DNA of 64,000 nucleotides. It comes from Niastella yeongjuensis. Lineage in GTDB: Bacteria; Bacteroidota; Bacteroidia; Chitinophagales; Chitinophagaceae. Position 1 is the first letter of the stretch. Every line of letters starts with the position of its first letter. Below, in pieces: positions 44,000-53,115 of this stretch. The notes beneath the pieces were generated by a model that was not told where the DNA came from, made no database searches, and saw only the letters and a program-made list of their open reading frames with translations. The position numbers were made by a program, and so were the translations under genes. Where the stretch lies: contig NZ_FOCZ01000005.1 in NCBI RefSeq assembly GCF_900110245.1, positions 372,001 to 436,000 on the forward strand, read 5' to 3'.

Positions 44000-46063
44000 T
44001 TAGTATCCATTCGTTCCGAACTCAGGTGCATTGTTGATCTGGTTCAGGAAGTTAAATGGAATAGGACGAACATAGTGTTTTGCAGGAATGAAATTCGCGG
44101 CAGCTCTTTTGTTGTAAGTCTGCAAGCGGGTCTCAAACGCTTTATTACGTTTCAACAACGCCCAGCGGGTGAATTCACCGCACAATTCACGGGCGTATTC
44201 ATCAAATACATCGTTCATAGTGGCTGATGTTAACTCCATACCAGTACCCACGTTGAAGTCGGCCGGATTGCGAACAGCGCGTTTACGTAATACATTCAGG
44301 TAACCGGCAGTTGCTGCTCCGTCGCCAGTGGTGTGCATGGTAGCTTCTGCCGCTATCAAATACACTTCGGCCATACGCATGATCATAATATTGCCCAGCT
44401 TACGTTGAAAGTCGGCACCTAACCAGCCGCCATCGAAGTTATGATTGAACTTCTGCATGGCAGGGAATATGCCTGCAAAAGCGGGATTGGCTAAGCCATT
44501 GCCAGCTCTGTTCGTATAGTAAGTACTGCCTGTAGGATCTGAAGGATCGAACAGATCGTCGATATTAATGGTGGCATACGCGCGATCGGCCTTATCGGCG
44601 GCAGTGAGTTTGTCTTTGCTGAGATATACAAAGAACCGGTTTTCATCCTGGGCCAATGGATAGGGATGCACATTCGCATTGGCAGGCGTTGTTAAATTTC
44701 CCGCTGTCACTCCGGTTGTAGCACCTTTATTCCAGATCTGCGGAATGTATTGCCAGGTTGCGTCTTTGGAAGCATTTTTTGCATCCACATCTTCATAGGG
44801 ATAGATCTTCTTGCCTATATTCCTGGGATCGATACCATATTTGTTACACATGTTCTGATCAATAGTAATAACGGCATCGATGTATTTTACGTTGGCAGGT
44901 GAAGGTACACCGCTTCCCAGGCTGGCAATAGCCTGAACACCTGAATAATTGGCAAAGGCTGTTTGAAAGGTATTTTCCCAGCGCTTATCATAGTTTGCAT
45001 TGAAGCAATTGATCAGGTATTTGGTTGGTGCAACAAACGCCTGGTTCAAACGTCCATAGTAAGCATTGGAGGTGTTTGAGTTTACAGTCCTTTTTAAAAA
45101 CCCATCCTTTGGATCGAATGCATCATCTATCTTGGGATAATAGTGCAGGTACAAATTGGGTTTTGAATTGGCGGTAGAAACAGAATAGGATGCGCTATAA
45201 GGGTTCAGTCCATATGCGGTGAATAATACTTCCAAGTTATTTCTGTTGTTGGCTGATGCAAACACCTTTGCAAAATCATCATACATAGCGGCGCCATAAG
45301 TGCCCATGTTGCTGATCAGGCTGTCGGCACATTCCTTTGCCCGAACCCAATAAGATTTTCCGCCTTCCTTCAGGTCTTCCCCTGCCCCCTGAGCATATAC
45401 CCGGGCAAGCATTCCCAACGCCGCTTTTTTGGTCACGCGCTGTGGATTGTTTTCAAAAGGCGCCACTGGCAGGTTGTTAAACGCATCCCGCAGGTCGGAA
45501 ATGATCTGTGCATAGATGTCAGGAACGCTGTTACGCGTAGGACTCAGATTTTTTGTAGGATCGTCAGTTAATACCAGTGGTAACTCACCAAACTGAACCA
45601 CCAGCACTGAATAATAGTAAGCCCGCAGGAATTTTGCTTCTGCTACCAGTGTACTGATATCCGAAGCTTTACCATCTAAGAGGTTAGGCGCCAGCTGAAT
45701 GGTCTTATTGCAATCCTTGATGGAACCCCAGGCATAATTCCAGACGTTGCCCACGAGGTTGAAACCGGTGGTCAGGTCCTGGTAACTTATGATCTCCTTA
45801 TAGGTAATGCTGCTATTCGGGGATGTCCACATATCAGTGCCCACTTCTGAACATAGCCCATAGGGCATACTGATAATTGTTCCCCAGAGCCCGGTATAAC
45901 AATTATTCTGATACGCTTTCCAGCCATCGTATTTACTGAGCTGGTCCTGTTCCGATAAAGAGATCGGGTTGTACTCATCCAGTTTACATGCGGTAACGGA
46001 AAGTGCTATGCTTAAACCGAAGAGGGATTTATATAGTAAACTTCTTGTGTTCTTAATTTTCAT
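44000..46063 (-). CDS. SusD/RagB-family nutrient-binding outer-membrane lipoprotein
   Basis: Large (687-residue) SusD-family lipoprotein: signal with lipobox LSVTAC (Cys26), SusD-like N-terminal helices (EYNPISLSEQDQLSKYDG) and a C-terminal region with IMIMRMAEVYLIAAEATMHT and LCGEFTRWALLKRNKAFETR. It is longer than many SusD proteins (450-600), the extra length lying in the middle loops, where ligand contacts occur. Its start is 27 bases after the SusC stop, so both are one unit. A terminator follows at 43903-43934. The ligand is not predictable; no carbohydrate-active enzyme is nearby. Confidence 0.93.
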   Translation of the reverse strand: MKIKNTRSLLYKSLFGLSIALSVTACKLDEYNPISLSEQDQLSKYDGWKAYQNNCYTGLWGTIISMPYGLCSEVGTDMWTSPNSSITYKEIISYQDLTTGFNLVGNVWNYAWGSIKDCNKTIQLAPNLLDGKASDISTLVAEAKFLRAYYYSVLVVQFGELPLVLTDDPTKNLSPTRNSVPDIYAQIISDLRDAFNNLPVAPFENNPQRVTKKAALGMLARVYAQGAGEDLKEGGKSYWVRAKECADSLISNMGTYGAAMYDDFAKVFASANNRNNLEVLFTAYGLNPYSASYSVSTANSKPNLYLHYYPKIDDAFDPKDGFLKRTVNSNTSNAYYGRLNQAFVAPTKYLINCFNANYDKRWENTFQTAFANYSGVQAIASLGSGVPSPANVKYIDAVITIDQNMCNKYGIDPRNIGKKIYPYEDVDAKNASKDATWQYIPQIWNKGATTGVTAGNLTTPANANVHPYPLAQDENRFFVYLSKDKLTAADKADRAYATINIDDLFDPSDPTGSTYYTNRAGNGLANPAFAGIFPAMQKFNHNFDGGWLGADFQRKLGNIMIMRMAEVYLIAAEATMHTTGDGAATAGYLNVLRKRAVRNPADFNVGTGMELTSATMNDVFDEYARELCGEFTRWALLKRNKAFETRLQTYNKRAAANFIPAKHYVRPIPFNFLNQINNAPEFGTNGY

Positions 46064-46090
46064 ATAACGCTGTTTTTAATCATTCGACAA

Positions 46091-49000
46091 TTAAAATGTC
46101 ACATTCAGGCCCACCACCAATTGTTTAGTCAATGGATACTCGAGCGAACCGTTCATTTCCGGATCATACTGTTTTAACAAAGGACTCTTTGTTACAATCA
46201 AAGGGTTGGTAATAGTGCCATATACACGGAACTTCTCCAACGACAGCTTTTTTATAAGATCCCGGGGCATGTTGTAAGCCAGCGTGATATTTTTAACTTT
46301 AAAGAATGATCCATCCACATAGTTCAAACCGGAGAAGCCAGTTAACGAACCCGATGTTTCCAGGTAATTCATTACCGGGAAGTCGTTAGATGCATTCGTT
46401 GGGGTCCAGTAGTTAAAGTATGTAGGAATTGTTCTGGAAGGGCTTGCTGTGGTTGCAAAACCATTTGGCTGATACCAGCCCATCATATTATAACTGATGG
46501 TTTGTCCCCATCTGAAATAGGAGTATACGCTCAACTCCCAATTTTTGTAGCTGAATCCGTTCTGGAAACCAAGCGACCAGTTTGGTGAGTTATGGCCCAC
46601 GATCTGGTAATCGGTAGGGCTAACGCCATAGGTATTTTTAGCAGCGGTGAGTGCAGGATTGAATTTCTGCGCAGCAGCCAGATCAGCATAATAGTAAACC
46701 AGGTTACCGTTTGCGTCGTTCTTGGTATATACACCTTCTTCCAGGCGGGTTAAACCGGGCACATCTACATGAATGTCGCCGGGACGTTTACCAAATGCAG
46801 CAGCATCCTTCTCCTGACCGATCTGCCAGATGCCATCCAATTTATAGTTGCGGAATGAGTTTACCGGCTGACCTATAGTAAGGGAGTACTGGTTATTATC
46901 ACCATTAACGATGTTATTGGCAACACCACCGGTCAATGCCAGGATCTTTTCCTTGTTATAGGAAAAGGCAATTGCTGAGGTCCAGTTAAAATCTTTGGTA
47001 ACAATATTACGGGTGTTCAATGCCAGCTCTATACCCTTGTTCTGCGTTGAAGCTACATTGATATTGGTCTTATACTGCGTAGAGGCGTTATACTGTCCGT
47101 AAATGATGGGGGCTGTAACACCGTAGATAACGCCTTTGGTCTTTGTGTTATACACATCCAGTGACATATCTATCCGGTTGTTCAGGAAAGAAGCGTCTAC
47201 CCCGATATTTGTATTGTAAGACTTTTCCCATCCTAAATCGGGATTGGTAAGGTAAGCGGAGTTGCGGAACATGGGCACCCCAACACCACCCAACGACATA
47301 TTGAGATATTCCAGGTTGGCCACAGAGCTATAAGGATCAATTTTTGCGGTGCCGGTAACACCCCAGCCTACCCGCACTTTTAGGCTATTCAACCAGCTCT
47401 TTGTTCCATCCATGAACGACTCGTCGGAAATGCGCCAGCCGGCTGAAACGGCAGGGAAGTTATCCCACCGGTTGTCCTTATATAATACGGATGAACCGTC
47501 GCGGCGGATGGTAGCGGAGAACAGGTATTTACCCTGATATGCATAGTTGATCCGACCAATAAAACCAAGCGTTTTCGACATGTTGAATTCCGACGTGGCT
47601 GTTGTAGTAGAGTCACCAGGCAGTTTGTACCATTTGTAATTGTTAAACTGTATGCCGGTTTGGAACATCTTGGTTTTGGTATTCTCGTTGTTATACCAGG
47701 TAGTGATGCCGGTTACGGTAAATGCGTGATCATGCGCCACCTTGAAATTATAGGTCAAAATGTTTTCCCATTGGTAGCCTACAGCACGGTCCTGATCAAC
47801 CTCGCCTTTGGCAACACCGGCATTGTTGTAAGTATATGCTACGGAACCTTTCCCATCGAACCGGTAGGTATTATTGTAAGTAAGGAAGGTGCTCAAACGG
47901 CTCAAATAGCTTAATCCTTTCAATGGCCTGATCTCGATGTAAGGATTTATATACAACTTAAGGTTGTTATCTAAATTGCTGTATACCCCGGGTTGCTGGT
48001 TAAGCAACAGGTTATATACGTTATTCCCCAGATTGGTATTCAGGGTGCCATCGTCATTATAGGGTCTCGCCAATGGATCCGTTACCAGCGCGTTCTCCAG
48101 TTTATCCAGCGCTTTATTTCTGTTCACATAAGATGCGGTGAGGTTGGCTCCTACAGATACCCAGCTCTTCACTTTATGGTCCAGACGCATAGTGGTTGAA
48201 AAGAGTTTATAGTCGTCGCCTACATATTGTCCTTTTTCATTGGTGTAGTTGAATGACATGTAGCCTTTGGTCTTTTCGTTACCCCCGGAAATACCCAGGC
48301 TGTAGTTTTGGGTGCGGGCGTTTTTTTGGAGGAACAGGTCTGCCCAGTCTGCCCACTGGCCCTGCTGGTAAAGGTCCCATCTTGAAGCACCAAAGATCTT
48401 TTCATCATCTGCCGGTGATTGCCACAAAGCGCCGGTTTTTGTCCATTGACTGCTTGCGGCATCCCATACATAGCTGTAAGCATCGCGTTTGGTTTGCAGA
48501 TAATCTTCGCCGGTACGCATTTTCGGAGTTACACTCCATCCATTGCTTCCGTAATAAGTATTGAAATCGATGGCTAATTTTCCAGCCTTACCGCTCTTTG
48601 TGGTAATGATGATCACCCCGTTTGCACCGGCAGAACCATATACCGCCGTGGAAGACGCGTCTTTCAACACTTCTATAGACTCGATGTCATAAGGGTTTAA
48701 GGTAGAATAGTCGCCAGGCAACCCATTGATAATAAACAACGGCGTACCGCTGGCATTGATTGACCTGTTACCACGTAGTTGAATGTTAAGCGGAGCGCCG
48801 GGCTGGCCTGATGGTTTGGTAATATCCAAACCGGCTACCCTGCCCTGCAATGATTCCATTGGGTTGGGGCCAGGGCGGGCAGTGATCTCTTCAGGTTTTA
48901 CAGATGCAATAGCACCCGTAAGGTCTCTCCGCTTTTGAGCACCATAACCAATCACCACTACTTCTTCCAGTTTTGCATCGATGGGATTCAGCGAAATACT

Positions 49001-49645
49001 GACGTTGGTATTCTTTCCAACTGTTATCTCCTGTTGCAGGTAACCTACAATTGAGAATACCAGCACATCACCCTGATCGGCATCAATTTTAAACTCACCT
49101 GTTGAATTGGTAGTAGTACCCACTTTATTCTTTCCTTTAATTACAACAGACACATTATCGAGCGGGTTTCCTTTTGCATCAACCACAGTTCCCGTAATAG
49201 GAACACGTGCTTCCACTTCTTCAATAACAACAGGCACTTTACGTGACAGTACGATTGTTTTTCCCTTGATGGAATATTCAAGGGGTTGATCTTTCAGTAC
49301 GATCTCCAGCACATCTTTCAATGGAAGATTGTTGGCTGTTATACTTACAGTTTTCGATTCATCCAGATCACGCTTGTTGTTGAATATAACATATCCGGTT
49401 TGTTTTTCAATTGCAGAGAAAACCTGTTTTAGCGACAGGTCTTTACCGGAGAGTGTAATGTTTTGGGCTGTTCCCTCAGCATGGGCCGAGAAGATAGCAA
49501 CTGTAATAAATAAGATAGTCAATTTCATCGCGCGAAGCAGTCTTTTGGTGATGGTTCCGTTGAACCCTCCCCCACAATCAGGCAATCGATTAGCCAGGTA
49601 ATGCCAGGGCATAGAAAATCCGGAACCAATTGATTTTTTTTGCAT
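46091..49645 (-). CDS. SusC/RagA-family TonB-dependent receptor with STN domain (ECF-linked)
   Basis: SusC-type receptor. ATG 49645 (MQKKSIGSGF) gives 1184 residues; the longer reading from 49711 adds 22 residues that run into an inverted repeat. Next is a hydrophobic signal (MKLTILFITVAIFSAHAEG), STN domain (QNITLSGKDLSLKQVFSAIEKQTGYVIF in parts), CarboxypepD_reg-like domain (ITGTVVDAKGNPLDNVSVVI in parts), plug with SusC signature AVYGSAGANGVIIITTKSGK, and the barrel ending VVGLNVTF. The STN domain fits signalling to FecR (49915) and the ECF sigma factor (51285) upstream. It is translated 27 bases before SusD. The 269-base gap upstream is rich in palindromes. Confidence 0.93.
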   Translation of the reverse strand: MQKKSIGSGFSMPWHYLANRLPDCGGGFNGTITKRLLRAMKLTILFITVAIFSAHAEGTAQNITLSGKDLSLKQVFSAIEKQTGYVIFNNKRDLDESKTVSITANNLPLKDVLEIVLKDQPLEYSIKGKTIVLSRKVPVVIEEVEARVPITGTVVDAKGNPLDNVSVVIKGKNKVGTTTNSTGEFKIDADQGDVLVFSIVGYLQQEITVGKNTNVSISLNPIDAKLEEVVVIGYGAQKRRDLTGAIASVKPEEITARPGPNPMESLQGRVAGLDITKPSGQPGAPLNIQLRGNRSINASGTPLFIINGLPGDYSTLNPYDIESIEVLKDASSTAVYGSAGANGVIIITTKSGKAGKLAIDFNTYYGSNGWSVTPKMRTGEDYLQTKRDAYSYVWDAASSQWTKTGALWQSPADDEKIFGASRWDLYQQGQWADWADLFLQKNARTQNYSLGISGGNEKTKGYMSFNYTNEKGQYVGDDYKLFSTTMRLDHKVKSWVSVGANLTASYVNRNKALDKLENALVTDPLARPYNDDGTLNTNLGNNVYNLLLNQQPGVYSNLDNNLKLYINPYIEIRPLKGLSYLSRLSTFLTYNNTYRFDGKGSVAYTYNNAGVAKGEVDQDRAVGYQWENILTYNFKVAHDHAFTVTGITTWYNNENTKTKMFQTGIQFNNYKWYKLPGDSTTTATSEFNMSKTLGFIGRINYAYQGKYLFSATIRRDGSSVLYKDNRWDNFPAVSAGWRISDESFMDGTKSWLNSLKVRVGWGVTGTAKIDPYSSVANLEYLNMSLGGVGVPMFRNSAYLTNPDLGWEKSYNTNIGVDASFLNNRIDMSLDVYNTKTKGVIYGVTAPIIYGQYNASTQYKTNINVASTQNKGIELALNTRNIVTKDFNWTSAIAFSYNKEKILALTGGVANNIVNGDNNQYSLTIGQPVNSFRNYKLDGIWQIGQEKDAAAFGKRPGDIHVDVPGLTRLEEGVYTKNDANGNLVYYYADLAAAQKFNPALTAAKNTYGVSPTDYQIVGHNSPNWSLGFQNGFSYKNWELSVYSYFRWGQTISYNMMGWYQPNGFATTASPSRTIPTYFNYWTPTNASNDFPVMNYLETSGSLTGFSGLNYVDGSFFKVKNITLAYNMPRDLIKKLSLEKFRVYGTITNPLIVTKSPLLKQYDPEMNGSLEYPLTKQLVVGLNVTF

Positions 49646-49651
49646 AAGTTG

Positions 49652-49661
49652 CAAACGTTTG
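49652..49661. promoter_or_regulatory. Palindrome CAAACGTTTG before susC, possible operator
   Basis: Perfect 10-bp palindrome with central CG, 6 bases upstream of the susC ATG. Its core AAACGTTT is shared with the GTAAACGTTTAC palindrome at 49852-49863, some 200 bases away. A LacI-family type operator is possible (consensus often AAnCGnTT); no LacI gene lies in the window. Confidence 0.4.
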
Positions 49662-49715
49662 GTTGTTAAAAAATGGAGAACTATAGACTTTCGTTTTGGG
49701 CAATTAAACATACTG

Positions 49716-49740
49716 CCGGAAGTGGTAACGACACTTCCGG
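49716..49740. repeat. 9-bp perfect hairpin upstream of susC
   Basis: CCGGAAGTG (49716-49724) and CACTTCCGG (49732-49740) with a 7-base loop. It lies in the 5' region of susC. On the plus strand it is followed by TTTTGG, but no plus-strand gene reads through here; on the minus strand no U-run follows. It may be a 5' UTR structure or an operator. Confidence 0.55.
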
Positions 49741-49823
49741 TTTTGGTTTAACCCAACAGGTGTTATGTAATGTGTGATTTTTGCATAGCAATCGTTTTTA
49801 TTTAGGCAGTATTATTCGCTCTT

Positions 49824-49919
49824 ATAAGTACTTATCCGTAGCCGGATAAAAGTAAACGTTTACATTTAAAGACCAGCGTATTATACTTTACGCTGTTGAT
49901 AAGGTATTTTTTCCTTATC
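49824..49919. repeat. Cluster of five inverted repeats between fecR and susC
   Basis: In 96 bases there are ATAAGTACTTAT (49824-49835), TTATCCG-TAGC-CGGATAA (49832-49849), GTAAACGTTTAC (49852-49863), CAGCGTA paired with TACGCTG (about 49874-49894), and GATAAGG-8-CCTTATC (49898-49919, overlapping the FecR stop at 49915-49917). All are perfect in their arms. The last two may terminate fecR; GTAAACGTTTAC looks like a LacI-type operator. The rest of the gap shows no gene. Confidence 0.55.
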
Positions 49920-51189
49920 GCTGGATCAACAACTTTCTTCCTTCCAACCGGCACTTCACGCCTATCTTTTCTAAAACCGTCACTAACTCGTTCAACGTGA
50001 TATCTTTGGTCATCTTTCCATTCAGTTCCACATCGGTTGGGATCCCATTTTCATAAACCACTTCTATGTCGTACCAACGTTCCAATTGCGCCATGGCATC
50101 CTGGAAACTGATATCATTGAAATCGAACACCCCGTTTTTCCAGGCCATCACCTGATCTATATCGGTGTTATCTACCATCTTCAATCCGGGTTGTGCTTCC
50201 TGGCTGGTTGTTTTTTTCGCAGCATCGTTCAACTGCAATTTCTTTTGATCTATCAGTATCTGCGCCTGCTGACCGGGCTTAAGAATGAGCGGCGCTTTCT
50301 TACCGGGTTGACTGGTTTGGTTGGGTGACAATGTTATAGAAATGGAACCTTCTAATAATGTTGTATTGATTACCGGCTCATCATCATAAGCCTTTACATT
50401 AAAATGTGTGCCTAATACTTCTATCTGCGCCTGGTTATTTACATTTAGCCGGAAGGGCATTGCTGCGTTATGGGCTACTTCAAAATATACTTCACCAGTT
50501 ATAGTAACCTTGCGCTCATTGCCGGTAAATGTGGTGGGATATTTTATTGAACTGGCGCTGTTCAGCCAGGCATTTGTTCCATCGGGTAATATCAAGTGGA
50601 ATTTACGGGCTTTCGGCGTTGACATAACATTATATACAACTGCAGACCCGCTGCCTTCATACATTAATGTGCCGTCTACTATTTTAGCAGTTTTACCGGC
50701 TTGCTGAGCGATAACTCCATTTTGAATACTATCTAATAACACCTGTGATCCATCAGCCAGCGTTAAAATGGCACCATCTTTACCAGGTAAAATCTTATAT
50801 GCCCCTGCTATTGGCTGAGGAGGATTTTTTTTTGTAAGAAAGTAAGTGCCGGCAGATAATAAGAGTAAGACAGAAGCAGCAACCCACCAGTAACGAATCA
50901 CGCCCGGGATGCGGCGAATTGTTGCCGGTTGTGTGTTTTGTTGTTGCCAGGTTTCCTTTATTTGAAGGAAAGCCTTTTGCCAGTAATCGTAGTTATAGGG
51001 TTCAATAAGTTGTGACGGAATAGTATGCTCCTGCGCGAAAAAAGAATCAGCCTCGGCGATCAACTCCCCCGTTTGGTCGGCATTGATGATCGCTGCAATC
51101 CGGGAATAGTCATTTCCGGTGGCATGGCCAGCCCTGGCTTTCTCCAACAGTACAAGCAATTCGTCTTTTAGGAATTGTTCCATCGACAT
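49915..51189 (-). CDS. FecR-family anti-sigma factor (DUF4974 C-terminus)
   Basis: Inner-membrane anti-sigma factor, 424 residues: cytoplasmic N-terminal region, one TM helix (about 101-118, WWVAASVLLLLSAGTYF), a periplasmic FecR domain (about 195-290; FHLILPDGTNAWLNSASSIKYP, GEVYFEVAHN), and a C-terminal DUF4974 domain (about 350-424). It holds the ECF sigma factor (51285) inactive until the STN domain of the SusC receptor signals. It starts 95 bases after the sigma stop and is followed by the palindrome cluster and susC. This is the standard order for ECF-controlled SusC/SusD loci. Confidence 0.93.
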   Translation of the reverse strand: MSMEQFLKDELLVLLEKARAGHATGNDYSRIAAIINADQTGELIAEADSFFAQEHTIPSQLIEPYNYDYWQKAFLQIKETWQQQNTQPATIRRIPGVIRYWWVAASVLLLLSAGTYFLTKKNPPQPIAGAYKILPGKDGAILTLADGSQVLLDSIQNGVIAQQAGKTAKIVDGTLMYEGSGSAVVYNVMSTPKARKFHLILPDGTNAWLNSASSIKYPTTFTGNERKVTITGEVYFEVAHNAAMPFRLNVNNQAQIEVLGTHFNVKAYDDEPVINTTLLEGSISITLSPNQTSQPGKKAPLILKPGQQAQILIDQKKLQLNDAAKKTTSQEAQPGLKMVDNTDIDQVMAWKNGVFDFNDISFQDAMAQLERWYDIEVVYENGIPTDVELNGKMTKDITLNELVTVLEKIGVKCRLEGRKLLIQR

Positions 51190-51284
51190 TTATTGAATTA
51201 GGGTCAAAAAAAGTACGCTACATTCCCTGCCCTGTTATAATGTACCGTGGGAAATGAAAACATACCTATGGTTTCAAAAAAAAA

Positions 51285-51881
51285 TTATAAAATAATTAAG
51301 ATTAGCAAAGCTGGCAGTAAAATACCATGCTGGGTGAGGTAATCCTTGATGAATTTTACTGAACGCACGAGTGAGTTGCGAACAGTTTGCACAGAAATAT
51401 TCAGTTGGTCAGCCACTTCGGCAGCTTTTAACCCGGTTTCACGGCTTAATTGAAAGATTCTCCTCGCCTGTTCAGGTAACAAGGAGGTCGCTTCCTGAAT
51501 CAGCCTGGCAGTTTCGTGGAGGGAAACGGTATTCTCCAGGCTGTCTTCTCCTTCAACCGGATTTTGTAGTTTGAATTCGTTGTATTTCTGGTTGCGGGAA
51601 ACCTGCTTCGACAACCAGGTGTACGAGCGGTTATAAGCCATTTTAAAGATCCAGTTTTGTGGCACATCTACTTCGGCAAGCGATTCACGGTCAATCCATA
51701 AATACAGAAACACTTCCTGGATAATGTCCTTTGCCACGCCTTCTGACCTGGTTATTTTCATGATGAGCGTATGCAGGCGCGGCACATACCGGTGAAACAG
51801 GGTATTAAATGCTTCTTCATCTCCCTGCGCAATGCGCGAGAACAATTCTTTTTCGGTATTTATTTGACTATTATCCAACAC
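51285..51881 (-). CDS. ECF RNA polymerase sigma factor
   Basis: Extracytoplasmic-function sigma factor, 198 residues: sigma-70 region 2 (about 12-80; FNTLFHRYVPRLHTLIMKI, IQEVFLYLWIDRE) and region 4 (about 125-180; LPEQARRIFQLSRETGLKAAEVADQLNIS in short parts). The C-terminal hydrophobic tail (LLPALLILIIL) is unusual for a cytoplasmic sigma factor and may be a membrane-touching extension. It is followed by FecR 95 bases on, and the SusC/SusD operon is its likely target. The upstream gap of 122 bases up to the RidA stop holds the RidA-operon terminator and a possible promoter box TAAGTTTA (51903-51910, minus strand). Confidence 0.92.
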   Translation of the reverse strand: MLDNSQINTEKELFSRIAQGDEEAFNTLFHRYVPRLHTLIMKITRSEGVAKDIIQEVFLYLWIDRESLAEVDVPQNWIFKMAYNRSYTWLSKQVSRNQKYNEFKLQNPVEGEDSLENTVSLHETARLIQEATSLLPEQARRIFQLSRETGLKAAEVADQLNISVQTVRNSLVRSVKFIKDYLTQHGILLPALLILIIL

Positions 51882-51945
51882 TTTATCTCCCTATGACCGC
51901 TGTAAACTTACTTCAATTTTAGGATAAAAGGAACGCTCCGTTACT

Positions 51946-51982
51946 AAAAAAAAGCCACCGGAATATCCGATGGCTTTTTTTT
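51946..51982 (-). terminator. Strong terminator of the YcaC-to-RidA operon
   Basis: AAAAAAAAGCCA-c-CGG, 5-base loop, CCG-a-TGGCTTTTTTTT: a 12+3 bp stem with one mismatch and long A/U flanks, active on both strands. It lies 22 bases after the RidA-like stop and upstream of the ECF sigma gene, ending the seven-gene operon. Confidence 0.88.
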
Positions 51983-52003
51983 AAAGTATAAAATGTAATC
52001 AAG

Positions 52004-52396
52004 TTACTGGCGGGCAATAATTTTGATCTCAACCAACTGGCCCGGTAATGCCAGTCCATTCACTGCAACAATTGTACTTGCTACACTTTTAGGGTTAGGA
52101 TAAAATTCCGCTTTGTTGTTTTTGCGCGCCTCAAAAGCCGACTGCATATCCGTTACAAATAACACTTCTTCCACCACATCGTCTACTGTCATGTTGAATC
52201 TGGACAATAAGTTATTGATATTAGCATAGGTCTGCTTCATTTGTGCCTCCATACCATTAACCAACGCACCTTTTTCATCGTGGCCAAGTTGCCCTGAGAT
52301 CCAGACAGTATCGCCCTTTTTTACCGCCTGGGCATAACCATAGTCATCTTCCCAGGGCATTCCGAAGTTTTGAATTTGTTTTTCTTCCTTTTTCAT
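52004..52396 (-). CDS. RidA/YjgF-family protein with altered catalytic position
   Basis: RidA/YjgF/UK114-like protein of 130 residues (trimer in known relatives), associated with deamination of reactive enamine/imine intermediates. It has the family strands KGDTVWISGQLGHDEKG and VEEVLFVTDMQSAFEARKNN in parts, and ends in LVEIKIIARQ. The catalytic Arg of RidA (in E. coli R105, in the ARLP segment) aligns with Ala116 in NGLALPG, so deaminase activity may be lost or changed. It is the last gene of the operon, 38 bases after the DUF1275 gene and just before its terminator. Confidence 0.88.
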   Translation of the reverse strand: MKKEEKQIQNFGMPWEDDYGYAQAVKKGDTVWISGQLGHDEKGALVNGMEAQMKQTYANINNLLSRFNMTVDDVVEEVLFVTDMQSAFEARKNNKAEFYPNPKSVASTIVAVNGLALPGQLVEIKIIARQ

Positions 52397-52434
52397 ATGC
52401 CTTAATTTATTTAAATAAACAATTGGTTTCTTAA

Positions 52435-53115
52435 CTAAGCATTTGGGTTCCGCTTAACAACATAGCAAACGACGGTGGCTAGGCCCGGTATCACAATAGC
52501 GCTTAAGCCAATCCATTTGGCTAACACCGCCCCCAATAAACAACCAGCTAAAAATCCGCCGATGACAACCAGTTGCTTTTTAAAACTGCTCCACACAGTT
52601 CCGTCACCAGTTCCCCAATTCCATATCAGGCGACCAAGGTCCAGGGAAGCCTGTGTAACATTTCCTGTCATCATGGTAGTTGGCCCATGCGTTTCTTTAG
52701 CAAATAATTTGCCGAAGGCATTTTGCAAACCCATTCCAAATACCGCGATCATCACTATAACATAACTTAATAGGTTTTGATCAATGGTTTTCAATAATGG
52801 AGATACAAGGGCCATTATTCCGGAGATCGTTAAAACGAGCCCCTCGATAAACAACAATTTGTACTTCCCTGGCGATCTTTCAGCCAACCAGCCACCAGTC
52901 ATAACCGCCATCACAAAAACCGGAAAGGTGAGCACTTTAACCCACGATTCCACCGTATGGCTATCAGAAACGACCTGGGCTGCAAATACAATAAAGTTGC
53001 CGGTAACATGCGCCGAAAAAATAGAATCACCAGCAATAAAGGTGGCTGTATCGCAAAACCCGGCTACCCAGGCAAGCAGGAACGTAACCCAGTTGATACG
53101 GGACATTTTATTCAA
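52435..53115 (-). CDS. YoaK/DUF1275-family membrane protein
   Basis: Integral membrane protein of 226 residues with about six hydrophobic helices; it belongs to the YoaK/DUF1275 family, of unknown function. Family hallmarks: VAGFCDTATFIAGDSIFSAHVTGNF in parts at residues 14-38 and MGLQNAFGKLF plus HGPTTMMTGNVTQA around 126-150. It overlaps the DoxX stop by 4 bases and is followed by RidA after 38 bases. No transport substrate is known for this family. Confidence 0.9.
   Translation of the reverse strand: MNKMSRINWVTFLLAWVAGFCDTATFIAGDSIFSAHVTGNFIVFAAQVVSDSHTVESWVKVLTFPVFVMAVMTGGWLAERSPGKYKLLFIEGLVLTISGIMALVSPLLKTIDQNLLSYVIVMIAVFGMGLQNAFGKLFAKETHGPTTMMTGNVTQASLDLGRLIWNWGTGDGTVWSSFKKQLVVIGGFLAGCLLGAVLAKWIGLSAIVIPGLATVVCYVVKRNPNA

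Noticed and set aside
49646-49711. N-terminal 22-residue extension of the second SusC
   Set aside because: A start at 49711 would add residues without signal-peptide character, next to a hairpin; MQKKS at 49645 is typical for SusC starts.
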